This document shows, piece by piece, positions 29,201 through 37,433 of a stretch of DNA of 64,000 nucleotides; within the stretch, counting starts at the first letter, position 1, and every line of letters begins with the position of its first letter. Location: positions 62,001 through 126,000 of the forward strand of contig CAZFQS010000005.1 of NCBI GenBank assembly GCA_964521285.1, given 5' to 3'. Made by a program: the position numbers and the translations under genes. The notes under the pieces were generated by a model. It saw only the letters and a list, made by a program, of their open reading frames with translations. It was not told the origin of the DNA and made no database searches. Origin of the DNA: G020354785 sp964521285 (lineage in GTDB: Bacteria > Bacteroidota > Bacteroidia > Bacteroidales > UBA10428).

Positions 29201-30691
29201 GATTATCCCCCTGATTTACGGAATGATGTGAACCTGATTAAGAAGAATTCCACAAAGCTACTGATGCTTATAGAACAGTTACTTGATTTCAGAAGAATTC
29301 AGAAAGGTAAAATGGATCTTAAAACAGAACCTGTAGAACTTGTTACTTTCTTTAAAGATATATATTTTACTTTTTTACCTATGACTGATAAAAAGAATAT
29401 TGAATTTGTCTTTAAATCTAATTTTAAGAAGTATACAGGCTGGATTGATCCGAAACATATAGAAAAAGTTATAATTAATTTATTGTCCAATGCCATAAAG
29501 CATACTCCTGAAAAAAAGAAAATAATATTTGATCTTCATATTTTTCATGATAATAAAGAGATAGAATTAAGAGTCATAGATCAGGGCCAAGGTATTAGTC
29601 AGGAAAATCTCGCAAGGATATTTGACAGGTTTGCGTTTATAAAAAATGATGTATATGGTAAGTATAGCGGTTCCGGAATAGGATTATCCCTTTCACGGGA
29701 TCTTGTAAAACTCCATAAAGGAGAGATCACTGTTGAAAGTGCTATGAATAAAGGTAGTACTTTTATAGTCAGACTTCCTGTTGGAGAATTTACATATTCT
29801 GATGAAGAAAAGGTGATTTCTGATCATGTTCCTGAAATAACAGATGTAATACTGGATGTAGAAGATGAAATTGAGTTAAGTGAAACAGACAGTAGCCGGA
29901 AGCTTACTTCTTCAGCGGTGAAAAATCAGATTTTAGTGATTGAAGATAATGATGACCTGATAAATTACCTTACAGAAAAACTTAAAAAATATTTTATTGT
30001 TGCTGTTGCCGGGGATGGGGAGAAAGGTCTGGAAATAGCGAACAGAATTATGCCTGACCTCATTATTTGTGATATAATGATGCCAAAAATGGACGGACTG
30101 GAAGTAACCAGACAACTAAAAAATAATTTTACTACTTCACATATACCAATTATTATTTTAACAGCAAAATCAACAACGGATCAAAAAATAGACGGGATTG
30201 AAACAGGTGCTGACGACTACATAACCAAGCCATTTAATATGAGATACCTGCTTAAAAGGATAAATAATATTATAAACCAGCGGAAGAAACTAAAAGAGAA
30301 ATTCAGTCAGGACCCCGGTATCAAACCTGAAAAATTAAGCAGTTCATCGGCTGATCAAAAATTTCTTACCAATGTAATCAGTCTTGTTGAAACCAACCTC
30401 CGCAATCCCGATTTCTCGATTGACGATATGGTTGTAGAATTGGGACATAGCCGGACTGTTTTTTATAAAAAAATGAAGGGAATAACAGGTTATGCGCCCA
30501 AAGAATTTACCAGGCTCATAAGAATGAAGAAAGCTGCCGTTCTTCTCCGCGAAACTGACATTACAGCAACCCAGGTGAGCTACGAGATTGGTTATAATGA
30601 TCCTGATTATTTCAGCAAGAGTTTTAAGAATTTCTTTGGAGAACCTCCATCCGAATACCAGAAAAAATTCAAAAAATATCCTGTTAATTGA
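26243..30691 (+). CDS. Hybrid two-component system regulator (HTCS)
   Basis: A 1482-residue one-protein sensor-regulator as found beside SusCD genes. In order: signal peptide (about 1-18); two periplasmic propellers of repeated LWIGT-type blades (about 20-800); a Y_Y_Y domain (about 835-900); one transmembrane helix (about 915-937); a histidine kinase with phospho-acceptor His966 in NISHEFKTPL and ATPase boxes NLLSNAIKH, DQGQGIS and GSGIGLSLS; a receiver domain with Asp1277 in CDIMMPKMDG; and an AraC-type HTH (about 1380-1480, YEIGYNDPDYFSKSFKNFF). It should sense an imported rhamnogalacturonan oligosaccharide and activate the locus. All expected catalytic residues are present. Its 3' end overlaps the convergent PL11 gene by 8 bases. 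Confidence 0.95.
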   Translation: MLRALFLISVFLASNIFADTQLQFEHFTIENGLSNNSVRTIIQDKKGFLWFATLNGLNRYDGKNIRVFTSEPGNLKSLSNNRVHSLVEDSYEYLWLFTFDDEIHRFDPKTEEFLNINRIIEKQFGKGAVGNTFVETSPGVMWIMLTQGGLVRFIGSENPKEYKIDYFDTSSLLPGNIVNFIHKDKTGLIWLGTNGGLVTLVSDTFDIGSLVCKRYFDKSNVSNFTTVCENGDILWFGTDDNGLLFYSFLDNTLEKWDRGLIKVFPVTDIARGKSNDILVTTRDNGIFYLPDNGKDIHHYQRGQTVSDGLKDDLYFDIYADNTGKFWLTSPRRGITLFDPNDRKFTFYDLNSKWRESLGDAEKHIFFEDSNGEFWLGLYGGGICHFNRRTRQFEQYFYIPSNPNSISSNLVLSIFEDSSKNLWIGTFQGGLNKLELLHYDFRFIQPVRNASFKIENEVRRIIEDRFGRLWVGTKGGHVYCYNQQKDICFKIPEDLNNGSNYIMSSVHALLEDRNGNLWIGTKGEGLYRINRLFTSGQLKNKYFKIDHYLENQLSQGFEHPGISNNAVFDLFQDHRGQIWVGTYNGGLNLIENPSDKIIFKYYRNDPGNESSICDDRIRCFLQDSEKNLWIGTSNGLSLLKYEYLNVTEKKFINITRDPSDKSSLSNNDILCLHEDKQGNIWVATYGGGLNLLHKDSETGKYWFEHYFKKHGLSSDVIFSILEDRNNNLWLGTDNGLCKFSSFGKQIEKFIDKEGLGDNFFSEGVCIVATNSEFIFGQKSGFICFFPDSIKKDKRSYPIVLTGLIIFDEPVVPGSENSPLKKSIETTEAIRLKYNQNFIGIEFAVLDFKNPEKIQYAFILENFEEKWNYVINQNKAVYRGLSPGEYIFKVRGTNSDGLWMTEPAVLQITILPPVWRTKAAFLIYLGLVLFLIWLIRYTVLRQIKMKHEIILEKRLTEDKLTFFTNISHEFKTPLTLINGLTEDLLTNTDYPPDLRNDVNLIKKNSTKLLMLIEQLLDFRRIQKGKMDLKTEPVELVTFFKDIYFTFLPMTDKKNIEFVFKSNFKKYTGWIDPKHIEKVIINLLSNAIKHTPEKKKIIFDLHIFHDNKEIELRVIDQGQGISQENLARIFDRFAFIKNDVYGKYSGSGIGLSLSRDLVKLHKGEITVESAMNKGSTFIVRLPVGEFTYSDEEKVISDHVPEITDVILDVEDEIELSETDSSRKLTSSAVKNQILVIEDNDDLINYLTEKLKKYFIVAVAGDGEKGLEIANRIMPDLIICDIMMPKMDGLEVTRQLKNNFTTSHIPIIILTAKSTTDQKIDGIETGADDYITKPFNMRYLLKRINNIINQRKKLKEKFSQDPGIKPEKLSSSSADQKFLTNVISLVETNLRNPDFSIDDMVVELGHSRTVFYKKMKGITGYAPKEFTRLIRMKKAAVLLRETDITATQVSYEIGYNDPDYFSKSFKNFFGEPPSEYQKKFKKYPVN

Positions 30692-33600
30692 TAAAAAGCA
30701 TCTTTTTGATCATATGTGAATCCGTATCTGTATGAATCCTGTATAAATATACACCGCCGGGAGCCCTTTCCCCGTTATTGTCCATAGCGTTCCATGTAAC
30801 CTCATGTATACCGGGATCATATGGTACATTACTAAACAGTGTCTTTACCGGTTGTCCTAATATGTTATAAATAGTTAAAGAAATTCTGCATTGTTCTTTC
30901 ACATTAAACACAATCCGTGTACTATTGGAAAACGGATTGGGGATATTCTGGAATAATTCGATTTCTCCGGGTGTTGATTTATAGTATTTTTCCGGAATAT
31001 CACTAAATGATCCGAACTTAATGGTTATTTCATCCAGATTACCAAAATCAGATCCAGTGGATTCAAACCGAACAGTATTGTCAAATCCATTATTCAGGGT
31101 AACTATTGTACTGTCTGTTGAGTAATTTGTCCACTCACCTGTGCTTTTCATCGTTAAGCTCCGGGTTACGCCATTAACTGTCAAAGCACCTGTCCGGTCA
31201 GCAACACCTAAAGCATACCTGAAGACCAGTGTTTTTGGACCGCCTGCGAGGCCTCCAAGATTAGTAAATTCTACTGAAGTGCCACTTGATTCAAAATTAA
31301 TAAATCCTGTACCATGGAAACCTAAATGATTACTATCGAGGTAATATACTCCTCCAATAACGGCATCTTCTGCCTGGATAGTATATGACAGGCCTGGGGC
31401 AGCAATAACCTCTTCAGAATAGAACGATTCAACAGAATTTGTATCAACAGATGTTACTACATAGTAATATATCTTCGTTGGGGATAAGGGAGTATCCAGA
31501 TAACTTGTATCAGTTATTAATTCCCCGTTCAATAATGTATACCCACTACCTGCAGTTTGTGAGCGATAAATATTATAACCTGAAATACTGTCATTAACTG
31601 TATTCCAGAGTAACTTGGCTGAGTTTATATCTGTTCTGGCATATAAATCAGCCGGCACATCAGGACGAATTGTCGGTATTGCCTTTATTTTTTCGGAAAA
31701 GCGGGACTCGTTATCAAATGTATCCACAGCAACAATTGCATAGTAATAAGTAGTGTCGTTCATCACCTCAGTATCGACATAGTATGTATCGACAATTAGG
31801 TCAGCAGTCAATGCATCAAAGGGTCCGCTTAGGGATCTTGATCGGTAAACCCTGTAGCCAGCAAGGTCTTCTTCGAAGTTTTCATTCCAGTGCAGTTCTA
31901 CGGTATCACTCCAGGCTATTGCCATTACATTTAAAGGTGATCCCGGGGGCCTCAGGCTGTCAGCAAGAAACATATCAGCCCCAAGGTAAAAGCCTGTATG
32001 CGGTGGCTGATTATAAGCTACATTTTGCCATGCAATACCTAACCTGTAAACATGGTCGTGCATAAGTGTTTTTATGCGATAATTTGTTATCGCATTGGTT
32101 GTATAAATCCGCAGTGCATTATTTTCGTTTGTCCGCCAGATAACTTCCTCCCTCCAGTCACCCAGAATATCAGCCTGTAAGCAAGGATTGGATTTTGTCC
32201 CGTTATTTGAGGAACAACCACTCGCTGTTAATAATATCCCGGCACCATATTTATCTATATGGTTGGCATCCAGCAGTTCCCTGGTCAGATCACCGTCCCA
32301 CCACACAACATGATTTGTTGATGAGGGATTACCACCTACTCTTATATTTCTTGCACTGCGCAGACCGTCTGTTCCTCCCCAGCACTCCATTCCGAAATGT
32401 GAGGCCACAAGATCAGCCGATACCCCTCTTCCTACATCTGCGGGTCCTGTTCCCCATAAAATCTCGCCATTTTCGGCTCTGCGTAATGCCGAGCCTATTT
32501 GTGCGTTTTCATGTATGGTCCAAACCTCAAGTCCGGGTATGTCAGGATCTATATCGGCAAGATGCATCGCATCCCCATGTCCTAATCCTGAACTGTACAA
32601 TCCTTCACCATTGTCGTCAATAGTGCAGGAACCGTATACAATCTCATCTTTACCGTCACCGTCAACATCACCTACGCTAAGGTTGTGGTTTCCCTGACCG
32701 GCATAACTTGCATAACCCACATTACTGTCAAATGTCCAGCGGTGTGTTAGTGTTCCTTCTCTCCAGTCCCATGCTGCCAGTACAGTCCTTGTATAATAGC
32801 CGCGGCACATTACCACACTTGGTTTTTCACCATCAAGGTATGCTATACATGCCAGGAACCTGTCAACGCGGTTTCCATAACCATCACCCCAGGAAGAAAC
32901 GTTACCACGCGGAGGTATATAATCTGTTGTAGCAAGTTCATTACCGGTTTCACCATCAAATATTGTAAAATATTCAGGGCCGGTTAGAATATAACCCGAA
33001 GAGTTCCGGTAGTCAGCTTCATGATCTGCTCCGGATGCAGGTCCGAGTGCCAAATAGCTGCCTGTAGCATCCCTGGTACCGGGAGCTGTTTTACATGCAA
33101 GCTCAGCCTTTCCGTCACCGTCCAGATCATAAACCATAAACTGGGTATAATGGGCACCTGCACGTATGTTTATTCCGAGGTCTATTCTCCATAAATGAGT
33201 GCCATCTATTTCATAAGCATCAAGAATTACATTGCCGGTATAACCGCTCTGTGAATTGTCCTTCGAATTGGAGGGGTCCCATTTGAGTATAATCTCATAC
33301 TCTCCATCACCGTCCAGATCTCCGACACTGGCGTCATTCGGACTATAGGAGTATGAGCCGCTAGGTGTCGTACCTCCTGCTGGCCGTTGCAGAGGAACAG
33401 TAATGTACCTCGTACTCCACACAGATACAGTATCTGAAGCCTCCTGCTCAATCCCTCCGAGTACAGGTTTAACGTGATAAAGATCGCTTACACTTCCTCC
33501 ATAGTCAATAAAATTCGTGGAATTGCTAATAAGAGAGTCATTTACTTTAACAGATCCCCGATATACATTAAATGAAATAGTATCGGGATCAGTAGCTAAC

Positions 33601-33848
33601 AAACGCCAGCTAACAAACACACTTGTGTCACTTTTACGTACAGCCACCACACCCCTTTTAAGGTATTCGATCTGGTACTGTCCAGATGCTGCATTGAAAA
33701 CAAAAAACAATAATATATTAAGAAAAATTATTGCTATTCTTCCCCTCTCAATTCTTTGCAACCATGAAATTGTGCAATTTTGGGTGACTTTATGAGTGTT
33801 TTTAGGAAAATTGAATTTACCTGGCATCATATTAACAACTGTTTTCAT
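30684..33848 (-). CDS. PL11 rhamnogalacturonan lyase with FN3, CBM and T9SS domains
   Basis: A 1054-residue secreted endo-lyase that would cleave the rhamnogalacturonan-I backbone, leaving unsaturated galacturonate ends for GH105. After a long N-terminus with signal segment (about 36-57) comes the PL11 propeller (about 60-635), with repeated calcium-binding blades such as DLDGDGEYEIILKWDPSN, DLDGDGKAELACKTAPGT and GDVDGDGKDEIVYG. Two fibronectin type III domains follow (about 635-820), then a CBM35/6-like sugar-binding module (about 822-955, YTIQAEDAV) and a T9SS sorting domain (about 963-1054, NIPNPFSNSTRIVF ... GGVYLYRI). The terminal module suggests release from or anchoring to the cell surface. 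The start codon is not certain because no ATG lies close to the signal segment. Confidence 0.93.
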   Translation of the reverse strand: MKTVVNMMPGKFNFPKNTHKVTQNCTISWLQRIERGRIAIIFLNILLFFVFNAASGQYQIEYLKRGVVAVRKSDTSVFVSWRLLATDPDTISFNVYRGSVKVNDSLISNSTNFIDYGGSVSDLYHVKPVLGGIEQEASDTVSVWSTRYITVPLQRPAGGTTPSGSYSYSPNDASVGDLDGDGEYEIILKWDPSNSKDNSQSGYTGNVILDAYEIDGTHLWRIDLGINIRAGAHYTQFMVYDLDGDGKAELACKTAPGTRDATGSYLALGPASGADHEADYRNSSGYILTGPEYFTIFDGETGNELATTDYIPPRGNVSSWGDGYGNRVDRFLACIAYLDGEKPSVVMCRGYYTRTVLAAWDWREGTLTHRWTFDSNVGYASYAGQGNHNLSVGDVDGDGKDEIVYGSCTIDDNGEGLYSSGLGHGDAMHLADIDPDIPGLEVWTIHENAQIGSALRRAENGEILWGTGPADVGRGVSADLVASHFGMECWGGTDGLRSARNIRVGGNPSSTNHVVWWDGDLTRELLDANHIDKYGAGILLTASGCSSNNGTKSNPCLQADILGDWREEVIWRTNENNALRIYTTNAITNYRIKTLMHDHVYRLGIAWQNVAYNQPPHTGFYLGADMFLADSLRPPGSPLNVMAIAWSDTVELHWNENFEEDLAGYRVYRSRSLSGPFDALTADLIVDTYYVDTEVMNDTTYYYAIVAVDTFDNESRFSEKIKAIPTIRPDVPADLYARTDINSAKLLWNTVNDSISGYNIYRSQTAGSGYTLLNGELITDTSYLDTPLSPTKIYYYVVTSVDTNSVESFYSEEVIAAPGLSYTIQAEDAVIGGVYYLDSNHLGFHGTGFINFESSGTSVEFTNLGGLAGGPKTLVFRYALGVADRTGALTVNGVTRSLTMKSTGEWTNYSTDSTIVTLNNGFDNTVRFESTGSDFGNLDEITIKFGSFSDIPEKYYKSTPGEIELFQNIPNPFSNSTRIVFNVKEQCRISLTIYNILGQPVKTLFSNVPYDPGIHEVTWNAMDNNGERAPGGVYLYRIHTDTDSHMIKKMLFIN

Positions 33849-33961
33849 TTTATTTTCAATTTTGGAAGATTACTTTATAAAATTACTTATTTGTGATGAT
33901 TTTTGCTGACAGACTATACTAATTCCAATTATGAATACCTCAACCTTATGACGAGACTGTT

Positions 33962-33998
33962 GAAAAAAAAAGGGGAAGTAAGCAACTACCTCCCCCTT
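33962..33998 (-). terminator. Intrinsic terminator with long T-tract
   Basis: On the minus strand AAGGGGGAGGTA pairs with TACTTCCCCTT (with G-U pairs and one bulge) across a six-base loop and is followed at once by about ten T residues. It lies just after the stop of the 34018-36987 gene and before the PL11 start, so PL11 is probably transcribed from its own promoter. Confidence 0.8.
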
Positions 33999-34017
33999 CT
34001 TTAAAGTTACTATTATT

Positions 34018-36987
34018 TTATTCTATTATTAGCTGCTCAGAATATACTTCTCCGTCAGTATATAATTTAATTATGTATACACCGGATTTCAGATTTGAAG
34101 TATTTAGTTTAACATAGTTAGCTTTTACAGTAACATTCATTACAGATTGACCAACCAGGTCAAACACTTCTATTCGTTCTATTAGGTCAGCATTTTCAAT
34201 CACTAAAAGATCAGAAGCCGGAACAGGATATATGCGATATGTAACTGTTGTTTCTTCTATACCTGTAACTATCACATCAATAGTACCCGGCCCAGATTCA
34301 TTATCTGAGGGGTCAACAGCTGTTATACCAACGGTATAAGTACCAGCAGGTACACCTGTTACTGTTATTGTACCTCCATTGTCTGCTTCTTTTGCCATGA
34401 CAGTTCCCATCAGAACATCGGCCACGTAAATATTATATTCATCGACAATGATGTTATCACTTGAAGGATCCCAGGTTAATGTAACAGTCATTCCTGAAAC
34501 CTCTGCGACAAGATTTGAAGGTACAGCTGGTGCTTCTTCATCCAGTATCTGGGTTACTGTTCCATCTGCATTAAACTGCAGGGTTCCCCACAAGCCTGCA
34601 TCGGTATATATCAAATCACGATCAGCACTCCAGCCAAGCTCGTCACGTGTACTAGGATTATTATCATTATCACTTGCATCAATGTCAAAACCTATTTCAG
34701 TACCTTCTGCTGCATCAAATTGGGGATAACCAGCAGCCAGTGAATCAAAGTCAAACATCATCTCGAATATATAGCCGGTACCTGATTGAGTTTGTGCATA
34801 AGTAATTCCATTAACAACTGTATTCGGAACTGTAGTACCAAATAAATTCGATTCATAGCCGACATCGGCTGTAGTAGGCTGAAGTCTCAATTGCATATCG
34901 TTGTCGTCCATCTGAGTCCATGGTCTGCCTGACCAGCCTTTATCTCTCGGCCACTTTTCGATTTTAGAGTTATTCATGTCAAAATATACCTCGAGATTAT
35001 CATCTTCATAGATGTTGGCATGTCCGAGGAAAATAACATCGTCAGTAACATCTATTAACAGGTATAATGCAGATTCAGACCATAACATTTTGAAATACAG
35101 ACTGTAGTCATTCTCATCGACTATGTTGGTGTCACTAATAGGATTAAGCTGTTTCTCAACTGGCATTGCAGCAACCCAATCCCATTCGGCTTCTCCAATA
35201 ACACCATCAATGACAATAGAAATCTGCAATGTAACATTATATACTTTTGAAGTATATGTGTCCTCAGCAGTTACAGTAACTGCAGCAGTTGCTGTTCCGC
35301 TTCTTACATCGACATATCCTGTACCTGTAACAGTATCTGCATTTGCATCGGTTGCTGCAGCAGTAATAAGTACTGAATCTGTTCCCTGCGGAACCATAAC
35401 CTTATATTCAGTAACAGCCGGATCAAAGGCTGGCGTCATTGTACCAACATCTACAGTAAGAGATGCCAGTGTTGCATCATCTGCCGGATAATCAGTACAA
35501 ACCGTATAAGGTTCAGTTATTAACCTGTAAATTTCAGCTAATAAAACAGTCTTGGCATTATCAGTTAATGGAAGGAAATTAAGCCATTCCCCCCCCACAT
35601 GGTCATTCCCAAAGGCGAACAGTACTCTTGGAGCAGCAGCTTTTTCAGTTTCAGCACCAGCACCATCATAGAATTCAACGCAGGGATCAATCCTGGCAAA
35701 TATTACTGCATTGCCGGAATCGGCCATGATAGTCCAATTGTTATCGGCCCAGGATGCAGAATCAAATACTATAAATGATTCGGGCTGAGTAGTCCATTCC
35801 ATCATACTGTCTGCCAGATTAATATCAGCATCTGCAAATACAGGATCACTGGGATATTCTAATTTTATATAGACTGTATCACCAAGTTGATCAGCAACTT
35901 CCCAACGACCACAGTTACCACTATTGAACCAGTTTATCCTGGAGTTTCTGGCAGCCCATGCAGTAGTCATCATTAAAGGAATTTCTACTTTCTTGTTCCA
36001 TGCATATTTATCGACGCCATCGAAATCAGTGCTATACGAACTTCTCCCAATAATTACAAGGTCATGGGCGTTGATCATTTCAAATGTTTCGTCAGGTTCT
36101 GACAGAAGCGTTCCATAACTTATTGTGGTAACCTTGAAACCTTCATCTTCAAGAAATTCAATATATGAAGAATCCCTTTCATCAGGTGTATTAAATGCAA
36201 TTCTATAGTCTGAAGGCCCAAAAATAGGTTCCTGAATCGGAATTCCCATCATTCTGCATACCTCTGCCAGAAAAACAGCCTTTGCATCTTTGGTCAGTTT
36301 GAAGAAGTCTGGATTATCAACTTTACCATCATCATTACCATAACCAAAATATGTTCTTGGGCCGGCGGCAGAATCTCCAGCGTCCGGGTAAAATGGAACA
36401 TTGGTAGTAAACCTGGCAATCAGAATAGTACTATCATTATAGGTAGCTACAATTTCTGCATTGGTTTCGGTTGTTGTCGGACGAAGCCTAATAAAATCAT
36501 GTTGTGGAAAACTGTAGCCCATTGTAGAATTTGGAGCTATTGTTGCATTTGCAAATATGGGATCCGTTGGATCTGCAATCTTTGCATAAGCAACAGGTGG
36601 TCCTGCATTTGCATGATAGGCATCAGTACTGGGAAACCAGTTCAATCTGCTACTTCTGGCTTTCCATTGACAAATTAACATTAGCGGAGCTGTAATTGCG
36701 TTCCAGACACCTTTTTCATTTTGGAAACTAGTGCTAGGTCCGCTACGTCCAATTATTACAAGGTCAGCAGCATTCAGCTTGTCTATAGTATCCTGTCCTG
36801 CTAATGTTATATCATCGCCAGGCCAGAATTTCTCTACATTAAAGCCTTGCCTTTCAAGGAATTCAATGTTTTCTGCTTCTCTTTCCGCATTTGCAATAAA
36901 GATGATACTCTGAGCAATAGTTTGCGTTGCTGAAAACATGAAGCAGAGCAAAAGTGAGATTAATAAATTAGTAGTTTTAATTTTCAT
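34018..36987 (-). CDS. Multidomain T9SS-secreted protein, duplicated unknown domain plus CBM9-like
   Basis: A 989-residue exported protein. Residues about 26-255 and 259-494 are tandem copies of one domain: each has an [FL]ExxGF near its start, DLVIIGRS (…STxF), an SR[LI]NWF segment, a DPxFA segment and a final helix AK[AT]V[FL]LAE. Then come a cadherin-like beta-sandwich (about 495-590), a CBM9/DOMON-like module (about 591-800, IDGVIGEAEWDW), an FN3 domain (about 816-905) and a T9SS sorting domain (about 916-989). I do not recognise the duplicated domain; it looks ThuA/flavodoxin-like and resembles the 8421-9476 protein. The CBM9-like module suggests contact with polysaccharide. Promoter element B lies upstream. 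No enzyme activity can be assigned. Confidence 0.8.
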   Translation of the reverse strand: MKIKTTNLLISLLLCFMFSATQTIAQSIIFIANAEREAENIEFLERQGFNVEKFWPGDDITLAGQDTIDKLNAADLVIIGRSGPSTSFQNEKGVWNAITAPLMLICQWKARSSRLNWFPSTDAYHANAGPPVAYAKIADPTDPIFANATIAPNSTMGYSFPQHDFIRLRPTTTETNAEIVATYNDSTILIARFTTNVPFYPDAGDSAAGPRTYFGYGNDDGKVDNPDFFKLTKDAKAVFLAEVCRMMGIPIQEPIFGPSDYRIAFNTPDERDSSYIEFLEDEGFKVTTISYGTLLSEPDETFEMINAHDLVIIGRSSYSTDFDGVDKYAWNKKVEIPLMMTTAWAARNSRINWFNSGNCGRWEVADQLGDTVYIKLEYPSDPVFADADINLADSMMEWTTQPESFIVFDSASWADNNWTIMADSGNAVIFARIDPCVEFYDGAGAETEKAAAPRVLFAFGNDHVGGEWLNFLPLTDNAKTVLLAEIYRLITEPYTVCTDYPADDATLASLTVDVGTMTPAFDPAVTEYKVMVPQGTDSVLITAAATDANADTVTGTGYVDVRSGTATAAVTVTAEDTYTSKVYNVTLQISIVIDGVIGEAEWDWVAAMPVEKQLNPISDTNIVDENDYSLYFKMLWSESALYLLIDVTDDVIFLGHANIYEDDNLEVYFDMNNSKIEKWPRDKGWSGRPWTQMDDNDMQLRLQPTTADVGYESNLFGTTVPNTVVNGITYAQTQSGTGYIFEMMFDFDSLAAGYPQFDAAEGTEIGFDIDASDNDNNPSTRDELGWSADRDLIYTDAGLWGTLQFNADGTVTQILDEEAPAVPSNLVAEVSGMTVTLTWDPSSDNIIVDEYNIYVADVLMGTVMAKEADNGGTITVTGVPAGTYTVGITAVDPSDNESGPGTIDVIVTGIEETTVTYRIYPVPASDLLVIENADLIERIEVFDLVGQSVMNVTVKANYVKLNTSNLKSGVYIIKLYTDGEVYSEQLIIE

Positions 36988-37056
36988 AACTTTTTAAATT
37001 TATGGTTTAAACTCAATTAAAATTTTAAGTTAGTAATAAAATTGGTTTTAAAGATA

Positions 37057-37131
37057 CTAAATTATTTGAATTGTATCATACCATATCTGGAAAAATGTTC
37101 ATGTTTGACATGATAAACTGTTTTTTTTTAT
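37057..37131 (-). promoter_or_regulatory. Regulon element B plus -7-like box
   Basis: Copy B of the 47-bp element (37085-37131), with ATCTGGAAAA, GATAAACTG and a nine-T run. A -7-like box TAATTTAG (minus strand, 37057-37064) follows after 20 bases, 69 bases before the start of the 34018-36987 gene. The box is identical to that of copy A. Confidence 0.7.
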
Positions 37132-37304
37132 AAAAATCGTACTTCCGAAAACAATTTTACATGATTTTATGTTATCAGGAGTTTGTCTTTCATATTATAT
37201 TTGATTTCCTTTTCACACATGCAATAATCTTTTTATGATAATAAATTAATTGCTATTTTTTGAATTAATACATTTTTGGCAGAACGGTTTTATTTTGAGT
37301 AATG

Positions 37305-37404
37305 ATAAAAGTAAAAGAAATTACGGAATAACAAAAAAATTATAACCAGATTTTATAAAAGTAAAAGAAATTACGGAATAACAAAAAAATTATAACCAGA
37401 TTTT
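37305..37404. repeat. Perfect 50-bp tandem duplication upstream of GH95
   Basis: Bases 37305-37354 are repeated exactly at 37355-37404. The unit runs from ATAAAAGTAAAAG to ATAACCAGATTTT. It ends 29 bases before the GH95 ATG, so it probably duplicates promoter or leader sequence. Confidence 0.95.
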
Positions 37405-37433
37405 AATATTATAGTAAATATAATGAATTTAAA

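Larger units (their letters stand above)
36988..37433. other. Divergent regulatory region before GH95 gene
   Basis: A 446-base AT-rich intergenic stretch between two divergent genes. Its left part carries element B and a -7-like box for the minus-strand gene. Its right part carries a perfect 50-bp tandem duplication (37305-37404) ending 29 bases before the GH95 start. I see no coding sequence in it. Confidence 0.6.

Noticed and set aside
32195..32623. 142-codon plus-strand frame opposite PL11
   Set aside because: Antisense shadow of PL11 calcium-binding blades, with a low-complexity translation.
37180..37225. GTTTGTC followed by TTTCC upstream of GH95 as a degenerate plus-strand copy of the element
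   Set aside because: It lacks CCAGAT and needs a gap to align, so similarity is within chance for AT-rich DNA.
37305..37404. The CCAGAT in each 50-bp repeat as a regulon element in front of GH95
   Set aside because: Only the hexamer matches the element; the other conserved columns and a -7-like box at the right spacing are missing.
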